Shown in pieces: positions 1 to 7,819 of a stretch of DNA of 64,000 nt; position 1 is the stretch's first letter; each line of letters opens with the position of its first letter. The notes under the pieces were generated by a model. That model had not been told where the DNA came from and made no database searches. It worked only from the letters and a program-made list of their open reading frames with translations. The position numbers and the translations under genes are program-made. The stretch comes from Aquabacter cavernae (GTDB lineage: Bacteria; Pseudomonadota; Alphaproteobacteria; Rhizobiales; Xanthobacteraceae), in NCBI RefSeq assembly GCF_003993795.1, contig NZ_RWKV01000007.1:1-64000 (forward strand). Direction: 5' to 3'.

Positions 1-51
1 AAGCGGTGCGATCACCGACCACTCGAAATCCGTCAGGTCAAAGCGCGCCAT
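1..51 (-). CDS. IS5-family transposase, N-terminal fragment cut by the window edge
   Basis: Only the first 17 codons lie in the window; they read MARFDLTDFEWSVIAPL on the minus strand. This is the characteristic opening of IS5-family (IS427-group) transposases, which normally continue into a DDE catalytic domain. A GGAGG ribosome site lies five bases before the ATG. The rest of the protein lies beyond position 1, so whether the gene is intact cannot be judged. The family call rests on recognition of this N-terminus. Confidence 0.75.
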   Translation of the reverse strand, partial: MARFDLTDFEWSVIAPL

Positions 52-127
52 CTCAACCTCCAGGGTTGAGATCAGTGAATCAAAACAACGCTCCGCTGGG
101 AATCCCGTTTATGGGTATGTCACCTAG
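1..127 (-). mobile_element. Left end of an IS5-family insertion sequence
   Basis: The transposase start at 51 points out of the window, so one end of the element should lie between 52 and the thioesterase stop at 144. A CTAG tetranucleotide at 124-127 fits the CTAR/YTAR type of target used by this family, which suggests a boundary near 123-127. The terminal inverted repeat and target duplication cannot be confirmed because the other end is outside the window. The boundary is an inference. Confidence 0.5.
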
Positions 128-143
128 GCGGGAGGGCTGCCCC

Positions 144-614
144 TCAGCTCGGGAAAATGAGGCAGGTCGTGGTGCCGTGCGCCAGGAGGCGGCCACGGCT
201 GTCCACGACACGCCCCTCGGCCGTGCCGATGCGGCGGCCGCAATTCAGGACCTTGCCTTCGGCCCTGATTTCCCCGGTCTCGGGCGTGATGGGGCGGACC
301 AGGGAAATCTTGAATTCGAGGGTCGTCTGGCTGACGCCCTTGTCGAGGGTGGACTGGACGGCCAGTCCCATACAGCTGTCCAGCAGCGTCGCCGTGAGGC
401 CGCCATGCACCGTGCCGGCCGGGTTGAGATGGGCGCCGGTGGGTGTCAGCGTTATCAGGACGCGCCCCGTCTCCGCCTCCGCCACGTCATAGCCGAGCGT
501 CTGCGCGATGGTGTTGAGCGGCAGCTCGCCGCTTGCGAGGCCCTGGACGAATTCGAGGCCGGTCATGCGCCTGCGGTCTTCTTCGCTGACGGTGCCATAG
601 GTTTTCACCGTCAT
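144..614 (-). CDS. PaaI-type acyl-CoA thioesterase (hotdog fold)
   Basis: The 156-residue product matches the usual size of single-hotdog PaaI/YdiI thioesterases, which hydrolyse acyl-CoA or aryl-CoA esters in the cytoplasm. The signature GTVHGGLTATLLDSCMG (about residues 67-83) carries the HGG motif at the start of the hotdog helix, with the expected acidic residue after it. The ATG overlaps the stop of the upstream Ada-like gene by four bases, so the two are translationally coupled. An insertion sequence begins only some 20 bases beyond its stop. The substrate is unknown. Confidence 0.85.
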   Translation of the reverse strand: MTVKTYGTVSEEDRRRMTGLEFVQGLASGELPLNTIAQTLGYDVAEAETGRVLITLTPTGAHLNPAGTVHGGLTATLLDSCMGLAVQSTLDKGVSQTTLEFKISLVRPITPETGEIRAEGKVLNCGRRIGTAEGRVVDSRGRLLAHGTTTCLIFPS

Positions 615-1216
615 GCTGGCACCTGTCGGTGGGGTGGGGTTCGTTTGGCCGGCGGGGCCGGTCTTTTCTTCCGCAGGGCCGAGGGCGGCCGGCCATAGAG
701 CCGCTTGAACACCACGCTCAGGCGTTGTGCGCTGGAAAACCCCGCGCGTTCGGCAACATGCTGGAGCGGCAGATCCGTGGTGTCCAGGAGGAGCTTGGCG
801 CGGCGGATCCGAAGCGAGAGAGCGACCTGGAGCGGCGTCGCGTGGAGGTGTTCAGCAAAAAGCCGCGACAGATGACGCGCGCCCACCCCCAGCCGCTCGG
901 CGAGCGCGTTCACGCTGCCTTGGTCCAGCGCGCCGTCCTCGATCAGGCGCAGCGCGCGCTCGACGGTGGTCTTCGTTCCCTTCCAGGCGGGACAGAACGG
1001 GGCTGTCTCGGGTCGGCAGCGCAGGCAGGGTCTGAACCCGCCATGTTCCGCAGCGGCGGCGCTGGGATAGAATCTGACGTTGCGCGCCAGCGGCGTGCGG
1101 GCCGGGCAGACCGGCCGGCAATAGATGCCGGTCGTCCTGACCGCGACGAACACCACCCCGTCCCAGGTCGGGTCCCGCTGTCTGAAGGCTTCGTATTGGG
1201 CGGCGAAGTCGAGCAT
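611..1216 (-). CDS. Ada-like methylphosphotriester sensor fused to an AraC-type DNA-binding domain
   Basis: I place the start at the ATG at 1216 (MLDFAAQYEAF), giving 201 residues; an upstream in-frame extension to 1327 exists but has no homologous look. Residues 1-70 form the Ada zinc domain: Cys33, Cys37, Cys64 and Cys67 have exactly the 4-27-3 spacing of E. coli Ada Cys38/42/69/72, so Cys33 would be the methyl acceptor. Residues about 85-185 are an AraC-type double helix-turn-helix (RHLSRLF ... GFSSAQRLSVVFKRLYGRPP). No O6-alkylguanine transferase domain follows, as in Bacillus AdaA. Expected role: activator of alkylation-damage genes. Its coupling to a thioesterase gene is unusual. Confidence 0.85.
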   Translation of the reverse strand: MLDFAAQYEAFRQRDPTWDGVVFVAVRTTGIYCRPVCPARTPLARNVRFYPSAAAAEHGGFRPCLRCRPETAPFCPAWKGTKTTVERALRLIEDGALDQGSVNALAERLGVGARHLSRLFAEHLHATPLQVALSLRIRRAKLLLDTTDLPLQHVAERAGFSSAQRLSVVFKRLYGRPPSALRKKRPAPPAKRTPPHRQVPA

Positions 1217-1377
1217 TCCGCCACCGTAGGAGCGGTGATCCGGCAATGCGAGTTGGGAGCGATGATGAGGTCCGAAAACAACCGGTCGGACGGCTTCCGG
1301 CCTTTCAGGGTGCCATCGCCGGGACAAGCCCGGCCATGGCGCTATCTGCTGTCAGATCGCTTCACTGGCGAGGCGGT

Positions 1378-2616
1378 CTAGACGATCCCGTCCCGCTTCA
1401 ACTGCGCGACGGCGTCCGCGTCCAGTCCCAGCCAGTTTTCCAGCACCGCGCCGGTATCGGCGCCGAGCGGGGACGGGGCGCTGCGATAGGTGGCGGGGGT
1501 CTGGCTGAGGCGGGCGGGGAAGGCGACGCCGGGCAGCACCGTGCCGTCCGGTCGCTCCAGCTCCACGCGCAGGCCGCGCGCGAGGCTGTGGGGATCGGCG
1601 AAGACATCGGGAACGGTGTTGATGGGCCCGCAGGGCACCTGCGCCTGCTCCAGCGCGGCGATGATGTCCCGCTGGGGCCGCGCGGACAGGATCTGCGTCA
1701 GCGTCTCCTCCAGCTCCACGCGATCGGCCACGCGCCCGGCATTGGTCTTGAACCGCGCATCCTGCGCGAGGTCCGGCCGGCCCAAGGCGAGGCAGAGCTT
1801 CTGGAACTGCCCGTCATTGCCGCAGGCGACGATGACGTGGCCGTCCGCGCAGGGAAACACCCGGTAGGGCACCACATTGGGGTGGCTGTTGCCCATGCGC
1901 TTGGGCACGAAATCGCCCACCAGCCAGTTGGCCGCTTGGTTGGCCAGCATGGCCACCTGGCTGTCGAACAGCGAGCAGTCGATATGCTGTCCGATGCCCG
2001 TGCGTGCACGGTGCGTCACGGCGGCGAGGATGGAGACGGCCGCATACATGCCGGTGAACAGGTCGCAGGTGGCGACACCCACCTTCATGGGCTCCGCGCC
2101 CGGCTGGCCGTCGGGCTGGCCGGTGATGCTCATGAGGCCCGCCATGCCCTGGATCAGGAAGTCGTAGCCCGCCCGGTGGGAATAGGGGCCGGTCTGGCCG
2201 AAGCCCGTGACCGAGCAATAGATGAGCGCGGGATTGATGGCGCTGAGGCTCTCATAATCGAGCCCGTAGCGCTTCAGGCCACCCACCTTGAAATTCTCCA
2301 CCACGATGTCCGCCTCGGCCGCCATGCGGCGCACCAGTTCGGCGCCCTCGGGCTTGGCGAAATCGATGGTGATGGACTTCTTGTTGCGATTGCAGGCGGT
2401 GAAATAGGCCGCATCGCCCGGATTGCCGTCCGCATCGGGAATGAAGGGAGGCCCCCATGTGCGCGTGTCGTCGCCGTTGGGCGCTTCCACCTTCACCACG
2501 TCCGCCCCGAGATCACCGAGAATCTGGCTGGCCCACGGCCCCGCCAGAACGCGGGAGAGGTCGAGCACGCGCAGATGCGACAGCGCGCCGGCGGGGAGAG
2601 AGGAGGGGGGCGTCAT
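1378..2616 (-). CDS. Class III acyl-CoA transferase (CaiB/BaiF family)
   Basis: This family moves CoA between carboxylic acids through an aspartyl intermediate. The ATG at 2616 is chosen because AGGA lies six bases upstream; it gives 412 residues, normal for the family. The N-terminus LRVLDLSRVLAGP and LGDLGADVVKVE are hallmark motifs, and the nucleophilic Asp is predicted at residue 185 (CDLFTGM). A C-terminal segment follows the usual pattern of specificity loops. The gene lies alone, downstream of the LysR gene on the same strand. Both donor and acceptor acids are unknown. Confidence 0.9.
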   Translation of the reverse strand: MTPPSSLPAGALSHLRVLDLSRVLAGPWASQILGDLGADVVKVEAPNGDDTRTWGPPFIPDADGNPGDAAYFTACNRNKKSITIDFAKPEGAELVRRMAAEADIVVENFKVGGLKRYGLDYESLSAINPALIYCSVTGFGQTGPYSHRAGYDFLIQGMAGLMSITGQPDGQPGAEPMKVGVATCDLFTGMYAAVSILAAVTHRARTGIGQHIDCSLFDSQVAMLANQAANWLVGDFVPKRMGNSHPNVVPYRVFPCADGHVIVACGNDGQFQKLCLALGRPDLAQDARFKTNAGRVADRVELEETLTQILSARPQRDIIAALEQAQVPCGPINTVPDVFADPHSLARGLRVELERPDGTVLPGVAFPARLSQTPATYRSAPSPLGADTGAVLENWLGLDADAVAQLKRDGIV

Positions 2617-2699
2617 CGCAAATCCTGTTTCTGACATCCTGGCCGCAATGCCTATCTCGGCTGCGGGCCAGAAGGTCTGCCAATCCGGCACGGCCAAGT

Positions 2700-2715
2700 A
2701 AATGAATTATCATTT
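2700..2715. promoter_or_regulatory. Candidate operator upstream of the CoA-transferase
   Basis: AAATGA-ATTA-TCATTT is an inverted repeat with 6-base arms. It lies about 85 bases upstream of the CoA-transferase start, in the AT-rich gap behind the LysR gene. No promoter boxes are clear enough to assign. The bound regulator is unknown. Confidence 0.4.
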
Positions 2716-2741
2716 CACGGGATGAACCAATCCTTCGCCCC

Positions 2742-3647
2742 TTATGGCCGGGCCACGTTGACCATGTGGGATGCGGCGAGCGCGCGGAAGCAGCGCGCGG
2801 CGGCCGTCTCCCAGTCCGGCACATGGGCGATGGCGAGGGAGAGCGGCGCGGCGCCTTCCAGCTCCGGCAGGCGCCGGAACTGCACCTTCTCATGGTTGGC
2901 GCGGGTGGTGATGGACGGCACCAGCGCGATGCCGAGCCCGCTTTCCACGAGGCTGATGATGGTGAGCACCTGCGTCGCCTCCTGCGCCACATTGGGAATG
3001 AAGCCCGCCTGCTGGCACGCGAACACCACCATGGTGTGAAGGCCCGGCGCCGTGCTGGAGGAGTAGGAGACGAAGTCCTCGTCCCGCAGGTCCGCAAGCG
3101 TGATCTTGCGCCGCCGCGCCAAAGCATGGCTGCGCGGAATGGCCAGCACCAGATGGTCCTTCTCGATGGGTTCGATGATGGCGGCCGTGGTCTGGGCGAG
3201 GGGCGCGCGCACGATGCCCAGATTGAGCGTGCCCTTCTCGATCTGGGAGAGGATTTCGGTGGAGGTGGATTCGCGCAGCATCAGCTCCACGCGGGGAAAG
3301 GCCGCCCGATAGGCGGGGATGAGGCGCGGCAGAACACCGTAGATGGCCGTGCCCACGAAGCCGATGGTGAGCGACCCCTCTTCGCCTGTGCTGGCGGCGC
3401 GGGCGGCCTGGAGCGCCTGGTCCGCCTCGAACAGGGTGCGGCGGGCGCGGTCCAGGAACACCGCCCCGAAGGCGGTCAGGTGCATCTCCCGCGTGGTGCG
3501 CTCGAACAGAGCGGAACCCAGTTCCGTCTCCAGCTTGCGGAGCGACACCGACAGCGGCGGCTGCGCCATGTGGAGCCGCTCCGCCGCGCGCCGGAAGTTC
3601 AGGGTCTCCGCCAGCACCACGAACTGACGCAATTGGCGCAGTTCCAT
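2742..3647 (-). CDS. LysR-family transcriptional regulator
   Basis: The 301-residue protein has a classic N-terminal winged helix (MELRQLRQFVVLAETLNFRR, then AAERLHMAQPPLSVSLRKLE and LFERTTREMHLT, residues 1-60). A periplasmic-binding-like co-inducer domain follows. It is transcribed divergently from the CoA-transferase/MaoC/aldehyde dehydrogenase operon starting at 3747, with a 99-base gap containing a LysR-type box. It most likely activates that operon in response to a pathway acid or CoA ester, and may also affect the co-directional CoA-transferase at 1378. Confidence 0.92.
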   Translation of the reverse strand: MELRQLRQFVVLAETLNFRRAAERLHMAQPPLSVSLRKLETELGSALFERTTREMHLTAFGAVFLDRARRTLFEADQALQAARAASTGEEGSLTIGFVGTAIYGVLPRLIPAYRAAFPRVELMLRESTSTEILSQIEKGTLNLGIVRAPLAQTTAAIIEPIEKDHLVLAIPRSHALARRRKITLADLRDEDFVSYSSSTAPGLHTMVVFACQQAGFIPNVAQEATQVLTIISLVESGLGIALVPSITTRANHEKVQFRRLPELEGAAPLSLAIAHVPDWETAAARCFRALAASHMVNVARP

Positions 3648-3649
3648 TG

Positions 3650-3664
3650 ATATCCATCCGATAT
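3650..3664. promoter_or_regulatory. LysR-type binding site (T-N11-A dyad)
   Basis: ATATC-CATCC-GATAT is a perfect 5-base inverted repeat. It contains the T-N11-A pattern (T3651, A3663) typical of LysR regulators, and it sits directly against the start codon of the divergent LysR gene. Negative autoregulation plus activation of the 3747 operon is the usual logic for this layout. Confidence 0.6.
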
Positions 3665-3746
3665 AGGTTTCTTTGATAATGATATTAGTTGCGAACGAAA
3701 TTGCCTGCTAGCCTCCAGGCAACGAAGAATATGGAGGAACGTCTGA

Positions 3747-4970
3747 ATGGACGTGCGCGCAGCCTCGCTGCCGCTGTCGGGCATTCGCGTGCTCGATCTC
3801 ACTGCGGTGGTGATGGGTCCCTATGCGGGCCAGATGCTCGGCGATCTCGGTGCCGACGTGATCAAGGTGGAGCCGCCGGAAGGCGATTCCACCCGGCATA
3901 CCGGACCTGCCGCCGAGGCGGGCATGGCGGCCCTGTTCCTGGGCGTGAACCGCAACAAGCGCAGCGTGATGCTGAACCTGAAGCGACCTGAGGCGCGCGC
4001 CGCGCTCCTTGCGCTGGTGGATGGCGCCGACGTGTTCATGCACTCCATGCGGCCGCAGAAGCTGGTGGGCCTCGGCATCACGCCGGACGAACTGCTGGCC
4101 CGCAATCCGCGCCTCGTCTATGCGGGGCTGCACGGCTTCGGCGTGGATGGCCCCTATGGCGGGCGCCCGGCCTATGACGACACGGTCCAGGGCATGTCGG
4201 GCCTTGCCGCCATCACCCAGGCCCAGACGGGCGAGGCGCGCTATTTCCCCACCATCGCCGCCGACAAGACCAGCGGCCTGTTCGCGGTCAACGGCATCAT
4301 GGCGGCGCTGCTGCGGCGCGAGCGGACGGGGCAGGGCGGCTTCGTCGAGATCCCCATGTACGAATCCATGGTGGCGTTCAATCTGGTGGAGCACTTCTAC
4401 GGCCACCATTTCGATCCCCCGCGTGGCGGCCTCGGCTATCCCCGCGTGCTGGCCGCATGGCGCCGTCCGTACCGGACCCTGGACGGCCATATCTGCCTGA
4501 TGCCCTACACCAACCAGCACTGGCGCGCCTTCTTCACGGAAGTGGGCCGGCCGGAGCTGGCGGACGATGCGCGCTTCACGGACATCGCGGCGCGCACCCG
4601 CAACATCGATGCCCTCTACGAGGTGGCCGGCGGCCATGTGGCCGAGCGCACCACCGCCGCCTGGATGGAAGCGAGCGCGCGGCTCCAGATCCCGTCCGCG
4701 CCCGTGGCGAGCCTGGAAGACGTGGTGGAGGACGTGCATCTGCGCGACACCGGCTTCTTCGCCACCCGGCAGGATCCTGCCATGGGCACGCTTCGCTTTC
4801 CGGGCGTGCCGCTGAAATTCGACGGCGAACGCCCCGATATCGCCATGCCCCCGCGCCTGGGTGAGCACAGCCGCGCCATCTTGGCGGAGGCGGGCCTGCG
4901 CGAGGACGAGATCGAGGCCCTGCTGAACCAAGGCACGGCCGCACGCACACCTGAAGGAGCCGGAGCATGA
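3747..4970 (+). CDS. Class III acyl-CoA transferase (CaiB/BaiF family)
   Basis: A 407-residue product with the family opening IRVLDLTAVVMGPYAGQMLGD. The catalytic Asp is predicted at residue 173 (AADKTSGL). GGAGGAACG precedes the ATG. It is the first gene of an operon: the MaoC-like gene starts inside its stop codon, followed with overlap by an aldehyde dehydrogenase, then an SDR and a LivJ-type receptor. The context suggests activation of an imported acid by CoA exchange. It resembles the transferase at 22652 (both have HRRPYRT/RRPYRT and similar C-termini) more than those at 1378 and 50810. Confidence 0.92.
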   Translation: MDVRAASLPLSGIRVLDLTAVVMGPYAGQMLGDLGADVIKVEPPEGDSTRHTGPAAEAGMAALFLGVNRNKRSVMLNLKRPEARAALLALVDGADVFMHSMRPQKLVGLGITPDELLARNPRLVYAGLHGFGVDGPYGGRPAYDDTVQGMSGLAAITQAQTGEARYFPTIAADKTSGLFAVNGIMAALLRRERTGQGGFVEIPMYESMVAFNLVEHFYGHHFDPPRGGLGYPRVLAAWRRPYRTLDGHICLMPYTNQHWRAFFTEVGRPELADDARFTDIAARTRNIDALYEVAGGHVAERTTAAWMEASARLQIPSAPVASLEDVVEDVHLRDTGFFATRQDPAMGTLRFPGVPLKFDGERPDIAMPPRLGEHSRAILAEAGLREDEIEALLNQGTAARTPEGAGA

Positions 4971-5467
4971 CCGCCGATACCACCCACGCCAGCCTCCCGC
5001 GCCTCGGCCAGGGCTTCCACTGGCAGGACCTGCATGTGGGGCAGAAGTTCCGCACCTTCCGCCGCACCGTCACCGAGACGGACCTGGTGAGCTTCATCTC
5101 GACCACCGGCATGCTGGAGGCCATCTTCATCGATGCCGAGTTCGACGGCGTCGCCATGAAGGGCCGCGCCATTCCCGGCGCGCTCACCTATGCCCTCATC
5201 GAAGGCTTCATCCTCCAGTCCATGATCCAGGGCACGGGCCTTGCGATGCTGGAACTGATGCAGCGCATCCATGCCCCGGTGCGCGTGGGCGACACCATCT
5301 GGGCGACGGTGGAGGTCACGGACATCCGCCCCACCTCCAAGAGCGGGCGTGCCGTGGTCACCTCCATCATCGAGGTGTTCAACCAGGACAGCGTGAACGT
5401 CATGACCTACACCGCCAAGCGCCTGCTGGCGGGTGCGCCCGAGGGCGCCGAAGGGGCTGCCCAATGA
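4967..5467 (+). CDS. MaoC-fold protein with a non-canonical active site
   Basis: The 166-residue protein has the hotdog pattern of MaoC-like (R)-enoyl-CoA hydratases, including the C-terminal VRVGDTIWATVEV and RPTSKSGRA stretch. The canonical hydratase motif G-D-x-N-P-x-H is replaced by G48-M-L-E-A-I-F54, so both catalytic residues (Asp and His) are missing. A paralogue at 27218 has the same change. It overlaps the flanking CoA-transferase and aldehyde dehydrogenase genes by four bases each, so it is tightly co-translated. It may use a different residue for catalysis, hydrolyse a thioester, or serve as a binding subunit. Confidence 0.8.
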   Translation: MTADTTHASLPRLGQGFHWQDLHVGQKFRTFRRTVTETDLVSFISTTGMLEAIFIDAEFDGVAMKGRAIPGALTYALIEGFILQSMIQGTGLAMLELMQRIHAPVRVGDTIWATVEVTDIRPTSKSGRAVVTSIIEVFNQDSVNVMTYTAKRLLAGAPEGAEGAAQ

Positions 5468-6900
5468 CCGCCTTCGACACCGACTTCACCCTCACCATCG
5501 ACGGCGCGAGCGTCGCCGGCACGTCCACCATGGACGTGCTCAACCCGGCGAGCGAGCGCGTGATCGCGCAGGCCCCGGCCGCCTCCCGCGCCCAGCTCGA
5601 CGCGGCGGTGGATGCCGCCCGTCGCGCCTTCCCGGCGTGGCGCGCCCGCCCCATGGCGGAGCGGCAGGACATGATCCGCCGCATGGGCGAATGCATCCTG
5701 GAAAATCTGGGTCCGCTTACCCGCCTGCTCACCAGCGAGCACGGCAAGCCCCATGCGGATGCCGAGCGCGAATTGCGCGGCGCCGCCTATTGGTGCGCCG
5801 AGCATGCGGGCTTCGAGCTGCCGGTGGTGGAGACCATCAACGGGCCGGAGCGCCGCTCGGTGACGCGCCGCGTACCCATCGGCGTGGTGGGGGCCATCGC
5901 GCCCTGGAACTTCCCCATCACCCTGTCCATGTGGAAGGTGGTGGCCGCGCTCGTGACCGGCAATACGCTGGTGCTCAAGCCCTCGCCCTTCACGCCGCTC
6001 ACCACGCTGAAGCTGGGCGAGCTGTTCAAGGACATCGTGCCGCCCGGCGTGCTGAACATCATCAACGGCGCCGATGAACTCGGCCCCTGGATGACCGAGC
6101 ATGCGGGCATCGACAAGATCGCCTTCACCGGCTCCACCCAGACCGGGCGGCGCATCATGGCCGCCGCCGGGCCGACCCTGAAGCGGCTGACCCTGGAGCT
6201 TGGCGGAAACGACCCCGCCATCGTGCTGCCGGACGTGGACGTTCCCACCGCCGCGCGCGAGCTGTTCTGGGCCGCCTTCGCCAACACCTCGCAGATCTGC
6301 ATCGCCGTGAAGCGGCTCTATGTGCATGCGGACATCTATGACGCCTTCTCAGCCGCGCTGGTGGACTATGCCGCCACGGTGAAGGTGGGCGACGGCGCCG
6401 AGCAGGGCACCCAGCTCGGTCCCATCCAGAACCGCCCGCAATTCGAGCGCGTGTGCAAGCTCATCGAAGGCGCCCGCGAACAGGGCCTCACCTTCCTGGC
6501 GGGCGGCGACGTGGATCATGCGCGGCCCGGCTATTTCATCCCCGTGACCATCGTGGACAACCCGCCGGACGACGCGCCGGTGGTGGCCGAGGAAGCGTTC
6601 GGGCCGGTCCTGCCGCTGCTGAAGTTCACGGACGTGGACGAGGTGGTGCGCCGGGCCAACGACACCGAATACGGCCTGGGCGGCTCGGTGTGGTCGCGTG
6701 ATCTCGATCGCGCCGCCGCCATCGCCGAGCAGCTCGACTGCGGCACGGTCTGGATCAACGAGACCCGCTTCCTCTCGCCCCACAGCGCCTTCGGCGGACA
6801 CAAGCAGTCCGGCATCGGCGTGGAGAACGGCATGGAGGGGCTGCTGGAATACACCAACACCCAGACGGTGGTGGTGAAGGCGCCGGTCCCGCAGGGCTGA
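5464..6900 (+). CDS. NAD(P)-dependent aldehyde dehydrogenase
   Basis: A 478-residue member of the ALDH superfamily, converting an aldehyde to the acid. Visible landmarks are PWNFP (148-152), the FTGSTQTGRR cofactor loop (221-230), the general base Glu246 in LELGGND and the nucleophile Cys279 in SQICIA. C-terminal EEAFGPVLP is typical. It starts inside the stop of the MaoC-like gene. Its place in an operon with a CoA-transferase suggests that it makes the acid which is then activated, or removes a semialdehyde released later in the pathway. The exact substrate is not readable. Confidence 0.93.
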   Translation: MTAFDTDFTLTIDGASVAGTSTMDVLNPASERVIAQAPAASRAQLDAAVDAARRAFPAWRARPMAERQDMIRRMGECILENLGPLTRLLTSEHGKPHADAERELRGAAYWCAEHAGFELPVVETINGPERRSVTRRVPIGVVGAIAPWNFPITLSMWKVVAALVTGNTLVLKPSPFTPLTTLKLGELFKDIVPPGVLNIINGADELGPWMTEHAGIDKIAFTGSTQTGRRIMAAAGPTLKRLTLELGGNDPAIVLPDVDVPTAARELFWAAFANTSQICIAVKRLYVHADIYDAFSAALVDYAATVKVGDGAEQGTQLGPIQNRPQFERVCKLIEGAREQGLTFLAGGDVDHARPGYFIPVTIVDNPPDDAPVVAEEAFGPVLPLLKFTDVDEVVRRANDTEYGLGGSVWSRDLDRAAAIAEQLDCGTVWINETRFLSPHSAFGGHKQSGIGVENGMEGLLEYTNTQTVVVKAPVPQG

Positions 6901-7007
6901 GACGCTCACAGGTGCGCAGGCGGCACCGCCGCGCGCCGGAATGAAGCGGCCTCCGGCCGCGAAACACAGCAATAGCGGCCCCGGGCCGCGTGAGGGAGTA
7001 CGTCACA

Positions 7008-7787
7008 ATGAGAATGCAGAACAGGGCCGGCATCGTCACGGCGGCGGCCTCGGGCATGGGTCGGGCGGGCACGCTGCTGCTGGCGCGCGAAGGTGCCAAG
7101 GTGTGCGTGGTGGACCGCGATGCGGCCGGTGCGGAGAAGGTGGCGGAAGAGATCCGCGCCGCCGGCGGCACGGCGTTCGCCATCGGCGCGGACCTGCGCG
7201 ACATGGCGGCGGCGGAAGACATCGTCACCCAGGCCGTGTCCCAGTTCGGCGGCATCGACTTCCTGTGGAACCATCTCGGCCATCCCGGCCCGGCGGCGGT
7301 TGAGGATCTCGACTGGGCGGACTTCGATCTCGCCCTCGACCTCAACATCCGTTCGCAGCTCGCCACCACCATCGCGGCGCTGCCGCACCTGCGGGCCCGC
7401 GAGGGCGGCTCGGTGCTGTTCACCGCCTCCACCTCCGGCATGTCCGCCTCCAGCTTCAGCCCCATCTATTCGGGCATGAAGGCGGGCGTCATCGGCCTCG
7501 TCCGGGGTCTGGCCAAGCGCTACGCCTCCCAGGGCATCCGCGTGAACGCCGTCTGCCCCGGCCCGTTCGACACGCCCATGGCGCGCGAGTTCGTGGACCG
7601 CAAGGACCAGGTGACCACCAAGGGCCTGGATCGCGAAGAGCTGGTGAAGAAGTTCGGCTCCACCACCGCCATGGGGCGCGCCGGTCGGCCTGAGGAAGTG
7701 GGCTATGCGGCCCTGTTCCTGCTGTCCAACGAGGCGTCCTTCATCACCGGTGCTTTCCTGCCGGTGGATGGCGGCCTGCTCGCCTGA
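7008..7787 (+). CDS. Short-chain dehydrogenase/reductase
   Basis: The ATG at 7008 follows an AGGGAG site by about ten bases and gives 259 residues; a GTG at 6990 lies before that site and is less likely. The nucleotide loop is AAASGMGRA (a variant of TGxxxGxG). The catalytic Tyr-x-x-x-Lys is seen as YSGMK, with Ser in the preceding STSGMS segment. The C-terminus TGAFLPVDGG is typical of SDR alcohol/3-hydroxyacyl oxidoreductases. It is separated from the ALDH by 107 bases and from the receptor gene by 32, so it is probably in the same operon. Confidence 0.9.
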   Translation: MRMQNRAGIVTAAASGMGRAGTLLLAREGAKVCVVDRDAAGAEKVAEEIRAAGGTAFAIGADLRDMAAAEDIVTQAVSQFGGIDFLWNHLGHPGPAAVEDLDWADFDLALDLNIRSQLATTIAALPHLRAREGGSVLFTASTSGMSASSFSPIYSGMKAGVIGLVRGLAKRYASQGIRVNAVCPGPFDTPMAREFVDRKDQVTTKGLDREELVKKFGSTTAMGRAGRPEEVGYAALFLLSNEASFITGAFLPVDGGLLA

Positions 7788-7819
7788 ACCATCAAGCAAA
7801 CAATTCGAGGGAGGATAAC

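Noticed and set aside
1246-2634. 462-codon plus-strand frame opposite the CoA-transferase
   Set aside because: Composition is His/Gly/Ala-rich with no recognisable fold, and the minus strand carries clear CaiB/BaiF motifs.
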